Below are positions 29,732 through 42,925 of a DNA stretch of 64,000 nt, piece by piece (the stretch's first letter is position 1; every line of letters begins with the position of its first letter). The DNA comes from Mesostigma viride (Eukaryota; Streptophyta; Mesostigmatophyceae; Mesostigmatales; Mesostigmataceae). The position numbers were made by a program, and so were the translations under genes. The stretch spans positions 61,347 through 125,346 of the forward strand of contig RPFO01000591.1 of assembly GCA_009746045.1 (NCBI GenBank), read 5' to 3'. Below the pieces are notes generated by a model. That model did not search any database. It was not told the DNA's origin and was given only the letters and a program-made list of their open reading frames with translations.

Positions 29732-30761
29732 AGTTATTATAAATAGTGACGGAACCTTTTTGCCACTTGGGCAATTAGGTCCGTCACTATTTATCCGGCG
29801 AAAACCACTCGCCGGCATCTATTCCGCGTTAAGTTCACGTGAACTACACGCGGAATTGATGCCGGCGAGTGGTTTTCGCCGGATAAATAGTGACGGACCT
29901 AATTGCCCAAGTGGCAAAAAGGTTCCGTCACTATTTATAATAACTAAAACGTCGTAGTGTGGGGGCCGATATCTATCGTACCGCTAATGCCTACTGCAGT
30001 ACCGAATCTCGCCTTAACGATATTCCAACCGGGCATTTTTCCCTTCTGGCACTTTCGTTTGGCCTTCTGGTATCAATTCCTTCCGGTATTCGGAAATACC
30101 CGTGTCACCACAGGGATTCGAACCCCCGACTTACGAGGTCTTAGTTATTATAAATAGTGACGGAACCTTTTTGCCACTTGGCAATTAGGTCCGTCACTAT
30201 TTATCCGGCGAAAACCACTCGCCGGTATCTATTCCGCGTTAAGTTCACGTGAACGTGGCGCGGAATTGATGCCGGCGAGTGGTTTTCGCCGGATAAATAG
30301 TGACGGACCTAATTGCCCAAGTGGCAAAAAGGTTCCGTCACTATTTATAATAACTTAGACCTCGTAAGTCGGGGGTTCGAATCCCTGTGGTGACACGGGT
30401 ATTTCCGAATACCGGAATTGATACCAGAAGGCCAAACGAAAGTGCCAGAAGGGAAAATATGCCCGGTTGGAATATCGTTAAGGCGAGATTCGGTACTGCA
30501 GTAGGCATCAGCGGTACGATAGATATCGGCCCCCACACTACGACGTTTTAGTTATTATAAATAGTGACGGAACCTTTTTGCCACTTGGCAATTAGGTCCG
30601 TCACTATTTATCCGGCGAAAACCACTCGCCGGTATCAATTCCGCGTGTAGTTCACGTGAACTTAACGCGGAATAGATACCGGCGAGTGGTTTTCGCCGGA
30701 TAAATAGTGACGGACCTAATTGCCAAGTGGCAAAAAGGTTCCGTCACTATTTATAATAACT
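29732..30761. mobile_element. Fold-back element, copy 2
   Basis: This 1030 bp structure has the same length, junctions and flanking TCCAT duplication (29727-29731, 30762-30766) as 1587-2616. The hairpins are at 29732-29945, 30143-30355 and 30550-30761. It differs from copy 1 by very few bases, such as one substitution at the central junction near 30356. Shared flanks show that it was copied together with the satellite and did not insert independently. Confidence 0.87.
30357..30395 (+). pseudogene. tRNA 3'-half fragment in fold-back copy 2
   Basis: This is the duplicate of 2211-2250, with the same T arm (TTCGAAT loop) and TGGTGACA end. An inverted partner lies on the left arm at about 30103-30142. 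It is a truncated relic, not a gene. Confidence 0.45.
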
Positions 30762-33700
30762 TCCATGGCTGGCCTACGTACATGGATGGCATTTATGTAT
30801 TTAATGATGAGGATTCAGGCTCCCATGGTGTCATCATGGCTTGTCTACCTACATGGTTGGCATTTATGTAACCTGAATCCTCTCATTAAGAAAATGAAGA
30901 GGATTCAGGCTCCATTGGTGTCATCATGGCTGGCCTACGTACATGGATGTCAAGGAATAGTAAATGATGAGGATTCAGGCTCCCATGGTGTCATCATGGC
31001 CCGTCTACGTACATGGATGTCAAGGAATAGTAAATGATGAGGATTCAGGCTCCCATGGGGTCATCATGGCTTGTCTACGTACATGGTTGGCATTTATGTA
31101 ATTAACGAGGAGGATTCAGGCTCCATTGGTGTCATCATGGCTGGCCTACGTACATGGATGTCAAGGAATAGTAAATGATGAGGATTCAGGCTCCCATGGT
31201 GTCATCATGGCTTGTCTACGTACATGGTTGGCATTTATGTAATTAATGAGGAGGATTCAGGCTCCCATGGTGTCATCATGGCCCGTCTACTTACATGGAT
31301 GGCATTTATGTAATTAATGATGAGGATTCAGGCTCCCATGGGGTCATCATGGCTTGTCTACGTACATGGTTGGCATTTATGTAATTAATGATGAGGATTC
31401 AGGCTCCCATGGTGTCTCCATGGCTGGCCTACGTACATGGATGTCAAGGAATAGTAAATGATGAGGATTCAGGCTCCCATGGTGTCATCATGGCCCGTCT
31501 ACGTACATGGATGGCATTTATGTAATTAATGATGAGGATTCAGGCTCCCATGGGGTCATCATGGCTTGTCTACGTACATGGTTGGCATTTATGTAATTAA
31601 TGAGGAGGATTCAGGCTCCCATGGTGTCTCCATGGCTGGCCTACGTACATGGATGTCAAGGAATAGTAAATGATGAGGATTCAGGCTCCCATGGTGTCAT
31701 CATGGCCTGTCTACGTACATGGATGGCATGTATGTAATTAATGATGAGGATTCAGGCTCCCATGGTGTCATCATGGCTTGTCTACGTACATGGTTGGCAT
31801 TTATGTAATTAATGAGGAGGATTCAGGCTCCCATGGTGTCATCATGGCTTGTCTACGTACATGGTTGGCATTTATGTAATTAATGATGAGGATTCAGGCT
31901 CCCATGGTGTCTCCATGGCTGGCCTACGTACATGGATGTCAAGGAATAGTAAATGATGAGGATTCAGGCTCCCATGGTGTCATCATGGCCCGTGTACGTA
32001 CATGGATGGCATGTATGTAATTAATGAGGAGGATTCAGGCTCCCATGGTGTCATCATGGCTGGCCTACGTACATGGATGTCAAAGAAAAAGAAATGATGA
32101 GGATTCAGGCTCCCATGGTGTCATCATGGCTGGCCTACGTACATGGATGTCTCATAAAATAAATGATGAGGATTCAGGCTCCCATGGTGTCATCATGGCT
32201 TGTCTACCTACATTGTTGGCATGTATGTAATTAATGATGAGGATTCAGGCTCCCATGGTGTCTCCATGGCTGGCCTACGTACATGAATGGCATTTATGTA
32301 ATTAATGATGAGGATTCAGGCTCCCATGGTGTCATCATGGCCCGTCTACGTACATGGATGGCATTTATGTAATTAATGATGAGGATTCAGGCTCCCATGG
32401 GGTCATCATGGCTTGTCTACGTACATGGTTGGCATTTATGTAATTAATGAGGAGGATTCAGGCTCCCATGGTGTCTCCATGGCTGGCCTACGTACATGGA
32501 TGTCAAGGAATAGTAAATGATGAGGATTCAGGCTCCCATGGTGTCATCATGGCCTGTCTACGTACATGGATGGCATGTATGTAATTAATGATGAGGATTC
32601 AGGCTCCCATGGTGTCATCATGGCTTGTCTACGTACATGGTTGGCATTTATGTAATTAATGAGGAGGATTCAGGCTCCCATGGTGTCATCATGGCTTGTC
32701 TACGTACATGGTTGGCATTTATGTAATTAATGATGAGGATTCAGGCTCCCATGGTGTCTCCATGGCTGGCCTACGTACATGGATGTCAAGGAATAGTAAA
32801 TGATGAGGATTCAGGCTCCCATGGTGTCATCATGGCCCGTGTACGTACATGGATGGCATGTATGTAATTAATGAGGAGGATTCAGGCTCCCATGGTGTCA
32901 TCATGGCTGGCCTACGTACATGGATGTCAAAGAAAAAGAAATGATGAGGATTCAGGCTCCCATGGTGTCATCATGGCTTGTCTACGTACATGGTTGGCAT
33001 TTATGTAATTAATGAGGAGGATTCAGGCTCCCATGGTGTCATCATGGCTTGTCTACGTACATGGTTGGCATCTATGTAATTAATGATGAGGATTCAGGCT
33101 CCCATGGTGTCATCATGGCTTGTCTACGTACATGGATGTCAAGGAATAGTAAATGATGAGGATTCAGGCTCCCATGGTGTCATCATGGCCTGTCTACGTA
33201 CATGGATGGCATTTATGTAATTAATGATGAGGATTCAGGCTCCCATGGGGTCATCATGGCTTGTCTACGTACATGGTTGGCATTTATGTAATTAATGAGG
33301 AGGATTCAGGCTCCCATGGTGTCTCCATGGCTGGCCTACGTACATGGATGTCAAGGAATAGTAAATGATGAGGATTCAGGCTCCCATGGTGTCATCATGG
33401 CCTGTCTACGTACATGGATGGCATGTATGTAATTAATGATGAGGATTCAGGCTCCCATGGTGTCATCATGGCTTGTCTACGTACATGGTTGGCATTTATG
33501 TAATTAATGAGGAGGATTCAGGCTCCCATGGTGTCATCATGGCTTGTCTACGTACATGGTTGGCATTTATGTAATTAATGATGAGGATTCAGGCTCCCAT
33601 GGTGTCTCCATGGCTGGCCTACGTACATGGATGTCAAGGAATAGTAAATGATGAGGATTCAGGCTCCCATGGTGTCATCATGGCCCGTGTACGTACATGG

Positions 33701-34567
33701 ATGGCATGTATGTAATTAATGAGGAGGATTCAGGCTCCCATGGTGTCATCATGGCCTGTCTACGTACATGGATGGCATGTATGTATTTAATGATGAGGAT
33801 TCAGGCTCCCATGTTGTCTCCATGGCTGGCCTACGTACATGGTTGGCATTTATGTAATTCATGAGGAGGATCTAGGCTCCCATGGTGTCATCATGGCTTG
33901 TCTACGTACATGGTTGGCATTTATGTAATTAATGATGAGGATTCAGGCTCCCATGGTGTCTCCATGGCTGGCCTACGTACATGGATGTCAAGGAATAGTA
34001 AATGATGAGGATTCAGGCTCCCATGGGGTCATCATGGCTTGTCTACGTACATGGTTGGCATTTATGTAATTAATGAGGAGGATTCAGGCTCCCATGGTGT
34101 CTCCATGGCTGGCCTACGTACATGGATGTCAAGGAATAGTAAATGATGAGGATTCAGGCTCCCATGGTGTCATCATGGCCTGTCTACGTACATGGATGGC
34201 ATGTATGTAATTAATGATGAGGATTCAGGCCCATGGTGTCATCATGGCTTGTCTACGTACATGGTTGGCATTTATGTAATTAATGAGGAGGATTCAGGCT
34301 CCCATGGTGTCATCATGGCTTGTCTACGTACATGGTTGGCATTTATGTAATTAATGATGAGGATTCAGGCTCCCATGGTGTCTCCATGGCTGGCCTACGT
34401 ACATGAATGGCATTTATGTAATTAATGATGAGGATTCAGGCTCCCATGGTGTCATCATGGCCCGTCTACGTACATGGATGGCATTTATGTAATTAATGAT
34501 GAGGATTCAGGCTCCCATGGGGTCATCATGGCTTGTCTACGTACATGGTTGGCATTTATGTAATTAA
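30762..34567 (+). repeat. 70-71 bp satellite array, block 6
   Basis: This block of about 54 units is the partner of 2617-3666 followed directly by 10127-12840. It therefore shows the state of the array before copia-like element 1 inserted. The hairpin variant is at 30872-30909. It ends in TTAA (34564-34567) at the second DNA element. Confidence 0.96.
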
Positions 34568-36453
34568 GGGGAGGTGGCACCCCAAAACCCTTAAAAATTG
34601 AACTATGGTAATAACACTTGAAATTCATTTGCACAATGCTGAAATATGATTGCGGGCACTAAATAACATCTCTTGTGACTTGTCCATGCACTTGTTGGGG
34701 GTACTACCCCCAAGTATACGCCAATATTGCGCTATAAATAGAAAAAGACGCTAATTAGGGCTGGGTATGCCCCAGCCAATGCACACATTTGTTGGCAACC
34801 AAAAATCAACCATTTGTAGTTCCCTGAGTGTGTAGCTTGCTGAGCTATTTACATCATGGAAATGGCGAAACCTTGAACAGTTATTAATTTTCCCGCAAAA
34901 CAGGTCTTTTTTTACCGGACATTGGGAATAAACATATCATAAATACTTCAGATAAGGCCACAAAATCAAGCGAAAATCCGGCTAACAGGGGGACAGCAGT
35001 GGTCCAAGTCCCAGGTCATTCCGACAAGTCTAGCTCAAGTTATAAGGTTTTGCGTGCTAAAACCTGAACATACGCTAAATGAGGTTTTTCTGTGTATAAG
35101 GCCACCTAGACAGCATGTTTTCCATCCAAGAAGCCAAAAAACATGCCCAACTCGATCACACAACATAAGAAAAGGCTAGGCACCTCATCTGCCCTCCCCT
35201 GCCCTCAGCATGGCCAGCCTTGCCAGCGTGCGCATAGCAACACCTTCGCTAGGCATACACGCACCAAGAGAGCATACACTATGCTCAGCCCAAGGTTACC
35301 ATGTAAATTTATGCCAAGAACTCAGCAAGTATACGTGTAAAAACCTTAGAAAGACTGCCCAAGCAATAGAGGCAACTGCAGCCTGCAAACTTGGCAGCAA
35401 ATCATACATGCTGTCTGCCATGCATTCACATCCTATCCAGCTTGCCTTGCTGCACACATAGCAGGGAAGTCTTAATGGTTATAGCTCAAGGAAAGCAATA
35501 AAAACACCTATCTAATGCAATGCCACTCATGCAGTATGGCCAGCAAAAGAACCACTCTCACCTTCCTTTCCAATATGGCAATTTGCTAAGAAGCTGATGC
35601 CAGCTTGTTAGCCTCTAGGCACATGCCGGATGTCTTTACTAAAACAGGCGTGTCAGATCCGGCACATAACAAAGCGTCTGAGCAAGCTCATGTCCAAAGG
35701 ATTATGGAAAACAAATGTCAACACATTACCAACAACTTGACCTCGGCGCCTTAAGCATGCCAGCCACAAACTACACGAAATTGTACGAAATTGCTAGGAA
35801 TCTGACGATGCAACCGAAAGGAATGGAGCGCTTCCTGCAGGGAAACTGCCCGAAAAAAAGGCGAAAGGCCGACGTTATTGCACCTGCCTGCGTGGAAATG
35901 TTTCATGCATAAACTGGCACGCAAGCTCGAACAATAAAAGACATCATCCATTGATCAGGCGAACAAGGAAGGTGCGCCTTCCGTGAATACGTCGAAGGCG
36001 ACATGCGCAGGCCTGCGTAGGTTCTTACCTTGAATGCCGGAAATGTAAAAGAAACCGGGAAGCTTCGGCACAAACTCGACAACACCATTAAGTTAGCTTC
36101 ATAATCGCTCTTTAGAGCCTACGTTGCCTCACAATAGCTGCCGTAAACCTGCATTAAATTTCATGATCCGCAAGAGAAATTATATCCTGGACCCCCGCGC
36201 CCGTAGCCGTTCGAGAAATTAGCGATATTGCAAACCGTAAACTTTCCGCCATGACATGAGGTCATCAACTAATCTTCTGCGAAATTCAAGCATTTTTTCT
36301 AGCTGTTTACGTGCCATATCGATTAATATTGCATAAAGGCATGCCGCCATGGCCACCTCCGCGAGGGTTGAGCGGTCCGGGCACACCTTATACACCGTAC
36401 GGACGGTACCGCGAATTTTTTGGCGCGGAAAATATTCGGCGCGCCACGTCCCC
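34568..36453. mobile_element. TTAA-targeting DNA transposon, copy 2
   Basis: This 1886 bp copy has the same ends as 23486-25370 and its own TTAA duplication (34564-34567, 36454-36457). It differs from copy 1 at scattered bases (a few percent). It sits one satellite unit away from the equivalent site of copy 1: the flanks are different units, so the two are independent insertions. No transposase is encoded. Confidence 0.86.
36219..36350 (-). CDS. Small hypothetical ORF in TTAA element copy 2
   Basis: This 43-codon frame is homologous to 25136-25267. It reads MLEFRRRLVDDLMSWRK in the conserved part. Its Trp-Arg pair matches the older relative at 54990-55055 better than copy 1 does. Function is unknown, and it could be a fortuitous frame. 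Confidence 0.3.
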   Translation of the reverse strand: MAACLYAILIDMARKQLEKMLEFRRRLVDDLMSWRKVYGLQYR

Positions 36454-38857
36454 TTAATGAGGAGGATTCAGGCTCCCATGGTGTCTCCATGGCTGGCCTA
36501 CGTACATGGATGTCAAGGAATAGTAAATGATGAGGATTCAGGCTCCCATGGTGTCATCATGGCCTGTCTACGTACATGGATGGCATGTATGTAATTAATG
36601 ATGAGGATTCAGGCTCCCATGGTGTCATCATGGCTTGTCTACGTACATGGTTGGCATTTATGTAATTAATGAGGAGGATTCAGGCTCCCATGGTGTCATC
36701 ATGGCTTGTCTACGTACATGGTTGGCATTTATGTAATTAATGATGAGGATTCAGGCTCCCATGGTGTCATCATGGCCTGTCTACGTACATGGATGTCAAG
36801 GAATAGTAAATGATGAGGATTCAGGCTCCCATGGTGTCATCATGGCCCGTGTACGTACATGGATGGCATGTATGTAATTAATGAGGAGGATTCAGGCTCC
36901 CATGGTGTCATCATGGCTGGCCTACGTACATGGATGTCAAAGAAAAAGAAATGATGAGGATTCAGGCTCCCATGGTGTCATCATGGCTGGCCTACGTACA
37001 TGGATGTCTCATAAAATAAATGATGAGGATTCAGGCTCCCATGGTGTCATCATGGCTTGTCTACCTACATTGTTGGCATGTATGTAATTAATGATGAGGA
37101 TTCAGGCTCCCACGGTGTCTCCATGGCTGGCCTACGTACATGAATGGCATTTATGTAATTAATGATGAGGATTCAGGCTCCCATGGTGTCATCATGGCCC
37201 GTCTACGTACATGGATGGCATTTATGTAATTAATGATGAGGATTCAGGCTCCCATGGGGTCATCATGGCTTGTCTACGTACATGGTTGGCATTTATGTAA
37301 TTAATGAGGAGGATTCAGGCTCCCATGGTGTCTCCATGGCTGGCCTACGTACATGGTTGGCATTTATGTAATTCATGAGGAGGATCTAGGCTCCCATGGT
37401 GTCATCATGGCTGGCCTACGTACATGGATGGCATGTAGTTAATTAATGATGAGGATTCAGGCTCCCATGGTGTCATCATGGCCCGTCTACGTACATGGAT
37501 GTCAAGGAATAGTAAATGATGAGGATTCAGGCTCCCATGGTGTCATCATGGCTTGTCTACGTACATGGTTGGCATTTATGTAATTCATGAGGAGGATTCA
37601 GGCTCCCATGGTGTCTCCATGGCTGGCCTACGTACATGGATGTCAAGGAATAGTAAATGATGAGGATTCAGGCTCCCATGGTGTCATCATGGCTGGCCTA
37701 CGTACATGGATGGCATGTATGTAATTAATGATGAGGATTCAGGCTCCCATGGTGTCATCATGGCCCGTCTACGTACATGGATGTCAAAGAAAAAAAAATG
37801 ATGAGGATTCAGGCTCCCATGGTGTCATCATGGCCCGTGTACGTACATGGATGGCATGTATGTAATTAATGATGAGGACTCAGGCTCCCATGGTGTCATC
37901 ATGTCATGTCTACGTACATGAATGGCATTTATGTAATTAATGATGAGGATTCAGGCTCCCATGGTGTCATCATTGCCCGTGTACGTACATGGATGGCATT
38001 TTTGTATATAATAATGAGGATTCAGGCTCCCATGGTGTCATCATGGCCCGTCTACGTACATGGATGGCATTTATGTAATTAATGATGAGGATTCAGGCTC
38101 CCATGGGGTCATCATGGCTTGTCTACGTACATGGTTGGCATTTATGTGATTAATTAGGAGGATTCAGGCTCCCATGGTGTCTCCATGGCTGGCCTACGTA
38201 CATGGATGTCAAGGAATAGTAAATGATGAGAATTCAGGCTCCCATGGTGTCATCATGGCCCGTCTACGTACATGAATGGCATTTATGTAATTAATGATGA
38301 GGATTCAGGCTCCCATGGTGTCATCATGGCCCGTCTACGTACATGGATGTCAAAGAAAAAAAAATGATGAGGATTCAGGCTCCCATGGTGTCATCATGGC
38401 CCGTCTACGTACATGGATGGCATTTATGTAATTATTGATGAGGATTCAGGCTCCCATGGTGTCATCATGGCCCGTGTACGTACATGGATGGCATTTATGT
38501 AATTAATGATGAGGATTCAGGCTCCCATGGTGTCATCATGGCCCGTGTACGTACATGAATGGCATTCATGTAATTAATGATGAGGATTCAGGCTCCCATG
38601 GTGTCATCATGGCCCGTCTACGTACATGGATGTCAAAGAAAAAAAATTGATGAGGATTCAGGCTCCCATGGTGTCATCATGGCTGGCCTACGTACATGGA
38701 TGTCTCATAAAAAAAATGATGAGGATTCAGGCTCCCATGGTGTCATCATGGCTTGTCTACGTACATGGTTGGCATTTATGTAACCTGAATCCTCTCAAAA
38801 AAAAAATGAAGAGGATTCAGGCTCCATGGGTGTCATCATGGCTGGCCTACGTACATG
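36454..38857 (+). repeat. 70-71 bp satellite array, block 7
   Basis: This block of about 34 units aligns with 12880-15281 of block 3. It includes the shared hairpin variant (38784-38821) and shared rare variants such as GTGATTAATTAGG. It is broken at ACATG by the minus-strand copia-like element. Confidence 0.96.
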
Positions 38858-38873
38858 ATTTGCGCAGCAACTC

Positions 38874-39683
38874 TGTTAAATTACGGAGGAGGAGGAAAGA
38901 TCTTTTTGACCCCTTGTTACCCAATGTGATGACAGCCACAAAATATTGCTTGGTTGATTAAATATATTACTTTGGGGTTGGTCTCCAACAAGGAGGTAGG
39001 CCTCAACTAGAGGTCAATCCCATCCAACAAGGATGGGCTTGGGCAAACAATGCCACTACACAATCTCAACAAGAGACTGTTGCATACTCAACAAGAGCAT
39101 GGCTTTAGGCTACCAACAAGGCAGCCATACCCAACTAGGGCTTACCCATACACATGGGGACCAACAAGGTAAATTTCTCGTGTACCATGAGTCACTTATT
39201 ATGTGGAAGGGACAAAGTCCTTCAGTGGCGGCTACACTGTTTGCTACCGTTGATCCATTACAAATCTGACGGTACGAAATTGAGCAAACTTTTCACCACA
39301 AGTGACGGTGACCAACATTAGTTGGCACGACGTTATGGCATGCGGGGACTAGGCCACAGCGCCTCCTAGGCAGCGCCAGAAACGTACAATAGTTCACTAT
39401 AGAAATTCATGCAACCACTAGCATGTCCATAAATGATATGCGTATATAGTGCCGAGGTACAGGATTAACTTGTATACTCACTCAACTGTTTTCAATAAGA
39501 AAACTAGCGCCGTAAAGGACACGGCAAGCACTACCTAGCCCTCACAATCTTGGCCAGAAATACGGTGGGCGGAAGCGATTATTAAGGACGCATTCCTAAT
39601 TATTCCCCCGTTTACAGAAAGTTGGCCACATCATTACATGGGCTAGCAAACGGGCACAACCAGGATTATCTAAAATCCTGACA
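38874..39683 (-). repeat. 3' LTR of the nested non-autonomous element
   Basis: This 810 bp LTR has TGTTAAAT and CCTGACA ends as written on the plus strand. It contains many dispersed copies of CAACAAGG or CAACAAGA between about 38985 and 39170. It appears identical to the other LTR. Confidence 0.9.
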
Positions 39684-40539
39684 CCCCCCTTGCACGTTGC
39701 TGGGATTGACTCAAACAACTGTGCTCCCCCCTTACTTAGGCAGTAGGGCTTGCCGGGTAGAAACAACCCTGCCACTCCCCCTTACACGGTAAGCCAAAAC
39801 ATGACGACTTCAAATCAATGCAGTTGTCGAAAAGCTTGAGGAACTGAAACGTGTGATGGCTTGTTAAAACCGGAAGAAAGAGACGAATCCGAGGACGTCA
39901 CAAATGGCTCAAAAAGAGGAGCCACGTAAAAGTTGCATGTCGGCAAAGGTCCGTCAGCTGGCGCCACGGAAATGAGTGTTGTTGGCGTTGTATCAAACCG
40001 ATGACGACGTATGATAGCTTGTTGAAACGAGCATAAAATTCCGCGTCGATGGACGCCTAGCACGGTCCAAACGGATGTGCTGTTGACGAGAAAGATGAGA
40101 AATTCCGGAAATCCGCTGGTCCGAACAGGAATGAACGTAGTTGCCGTAGTACTAAACAGCTTGGGGCGCGTTATGGCTTGATAGAACCGCCACAGAATGC
40201 CCTTTTCAACGACACCTCAACGGTCTTAAACAGATGAGTCGTTAAAAAGATATGCGCACTGACAAGCTGGCCACGTAGGTCGGCGCGAACTTGAGTAACT
40301 TTTGCACCAGGATGCCGATGGCAGCGTTCTTGGCGGCGTTGAAACGAGGACGATGTGACGCTTCCAACGCATCTAAGAGCGGTGAAAAATAATGTCCCAG
40401 TCAAAAGATCTGCACGCTCAAAGTTGGGTACCTGGCTGCAGGCCGACCGCTCAAAAACGGGATCAGGAAAGTGCGGCTTTTGGAAAAACGGTTTACGGCT
40501 CAAGAAATGGGTTCATGGGTCACTCCCATACCGATACCA
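39684..40539 (-). other. Internal region of the nested element, non-coding
   Basis: No Gag or Pol motif is visible in any frame. The region holds diverged internal repeats of roughly 150-165 bases marked by variants of TGGCTTGTTGAAACGAG (near 39857, 40012, 40172 and 40337). The longest minus-strand frame (40171-40503) has no recognisable domain. Confidence 0.6.
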
Positions 40540-41349
40540 TGTTAAATTACGGAGGAGGAGGAAAGATCTTTTTGACCCCTTGTTACCCAATGTGATGACA
40601 GCCACAAAATATTGCTTGGTTGATTAAATATATTACTTTGGGGTTGGTCTCCAACAAGGAGGTAGGCCTCAACTAGAGGTCAATCCCATCCAACAAGGAT
40701 GGGCTTGGGCAAACAATGCCACTACACAATCTCAACAAGAGACTGTTGCATACTCAACAAGAGCATGGCTTTAGGCTACCAACAAGGCAGCCATACCCAA
40801 CTAGGGCTTACCCATACACATGGGGACCAACAAGGTAAATTTCTCGTGTACCATGAGTCACTTATTATGTGGAAGGGACAAAGTCCTTCAGTGGCGGCTA
40901 CACTGTTTGCTACCGTTGATCCATTACAAATCTGACGGTACGAAATTGAGCAAACTTTTCACCACAAGTGACGGTGACCAACATTAGTTGGCACGACGTT
41001 ATGGCATGCGGGGACTAGGCCACAGCGCCTCCTAGGCAGCGCCAGAAACGTACAATAGTTCACTATAGAAATTCATGCAACCACTAGCATGTCCATAAAT
41101 GATATGCGTATATAGTGCCGAGGTACAGGATTAACTTGTATACTCACTCAACTGTTTTCAATAAGAAAACTAGCGCCGTAAAGGACACGGCAAGCACTAC
41201 CTAGCCCTCACAATCTTGGCCAGAAATACGGTGGGCGGAAGCGATTATTAAGGACGCATTCCTAATTATTCCCCCGTTTACAGAAAGTTGGCCACATCAT
41301 TACATGGGCTAGCAAACGGGCACAACCAGGATTATCTAAAATCCTGACA
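40540..41349 (-). repeat. 5' LTR of the nested non-autonomous element
   Basis: This 810 bp LTR is identical in extent to 38874-39683. The primer site complementary to an initiator-tRNA-like 3' end lies directly beside it at 40525-40539. Confidence 0.9.
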
Positions 41350-41992
41350 AACTCGTCAGCAGAGCTTGTGAGCTCCTGGTCCTTGCCGGCTGGAATGACC
41401 CAAGGCTGCTGGCTAGCAACCTTTATCCTCACACCAGGCCTACGACCCTCGATAGGCTCGCCACTCGTCGTGACGACCAAGGTTCGTGTGTGAAGACGCT
41501 CGTTGCCTCGTTGAGCCTCGAGCTATATGCAACCTCGTTCCATCCTTGTTCCTCGGTCATGAGCAACGCTGGGCAACGCTACATTGCCAGAGCCTCGTAT
41601 CACTGCCTTGCATCCTCGTTGCAGGCAGCATACAGGAATCTCTGGCTATCCTGTGTCTAGGACAGCACAGGACCTGCCACAGTCCTGCAAGGACTTACAT
41701 CCTTGCAGACCTGCTGGCTGGTTACTGGCTTCTACTAGCCACAGTACCGTTGAGCCCTCAGTACACTGTGTCCCAGTCACGTGAGAGTCCAGGCTAAGCC
41801 TGTGCAGGCACGGCCTGCCACGTGTCCTGTCCACTATGCCCTGAGTGTGCACCGCCCTCGCCCACCGGTCGGCAGTACTTCGGGACTTGATAACTTTCTA
41901 GTCCCTTGTCTGTTCTAGGCGGTTGACACGGCGTTGGAAAGGTCTCCTCAACCTGCATCCATCTAGCACATTGGTGCCCCAATATGCTAACT
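41350..41992 (-). repeat. 3' LTR of copia-like element 2 (main part)
   Basis: Together with 38858-38873 this forms a 654 bp LTR once the nested element and one AACTC copy are removed. It matches 49069-49722 with about three substitutions. On the coding strand it starts AGTTAGC, directly after the purine-rich AAAACAAGAAAGGGTTGG. Confidence 0.9.
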
Positions 41993-42925
41993 CCAACCCT
42001 TTCTTGTTTTGGAGCTTGGACCAGCCTGAGAACCTATCAGCCACTGTCCCCACAAGCCTTGACATCTGATCCCTCCCAGAGACCAGACCTGCCTTTTCTT
42101 TTGGAACCTGAGGTGCCTCCAAATATTAGCTAGGCCTGCTCATTGGTTCAAAGGTTGCCCTCTGACCCACATGACATCCCAACCCTTTCTTTGGGAACCT
42201 GGTGTAGATTAAAGTTAGGTCTTCACTTAGTCAGAGGAGTTTGGATAGAGGAGTCCATGAACGTACTATTGTGAGTTCCTGGTCATCCAGTTATCACAGG
42301 CGCCCGTTCATATGGCGCCCGCCACGGAGCCTCCTTTATCTTTTAAATCCTTCCAAAGACTGAGAGAGCCCTGACAAATGTTAGCCAACACATGGGGAGC
42401 CCATGTCCTCACTGAGTCTCACTCAGGATTCATACATGCCAGGCTGAGGTCAGCTGGGGAATCGAACCCCACCCCATATCCTCCAGGTTTGGATCAGCTC
42501 CTGGAACTGAGCATCACAAACAACAAGACATGACAATAACAAGATTATGTTTTATTATAAAGGAGTATAACCCATAGTGAGGCCCCTGGCAACCACGTCC
42601 AACATGGTCACACAACCAGGGATTTTATTAGCATGCAACAGGTTGGTTACAGAGAATATATACAAATGTACAGCAACCTGTTAGAGCCAACACTTGGGCT
42701 GCCCTTGCAGGGTCCATTCCATGAAGACCCAAGGCCCATTACAAAGTCCTTAAGACTCTTCTGCAGCTCCATGACAGAGCCAGGCGAAATTCTCAGCCAG
42801 GGGAGTGACTCCACCCTGACCCCTGTCCAGCAGAGTGTGTCTGAACTCTGAAGGACCTGCTGTCAGCCACCACGTGGCTGCCCAGCCCACTGGGATGCCT
42901 CCCACCTAGAGCAAGGCTGTTTGGT
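41993..42925 (-). other. 3' untranslated region of copia-like element 2
   Basis: This 933 bp lies between the end of pol and the 3' LTR. No coding motif is recognised. It ends in a purine-rich tract (coding strand) beside the LTR. A T-arm-like hairpin, TGGGG-TTCGATT-CCCCA on the minus strand (42455-42471), stands alone without a tRNA around it. Confidence 0.6.

Larger units (their letters stand above)
38874..41349 (-). mobile_element. Non-autonomous LTR element (TRIM/LARD-like) nested in the 3' LTR of element 2
   Basis: Two 810 bp LTRs (38874-39683, 40540-41349) bracket 856 bp without recognisable genes. The target duplication is AACTC (38869-38873, 41350-41354). Orientation follows from the primer site: on the minus strand, TGGTATCGGTATGGG (40539-40525) follows the LTR at 40540. 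A polypurine tract GCAAGGGGGG precedes the other LTR, which starts TGTCAGGATT. The LTRs look identical, so this insertion is younger than its host element. Confidence 0.9.

Noticed and set aside
42455..42471. T-arm-like hairpin suggesting a tRNA gene on the minus strand
   Set aside because: No D arm, anticodon arm or acceptor pairing could be placed around it. It is an isolated hairpin in the 3' untranslated region.
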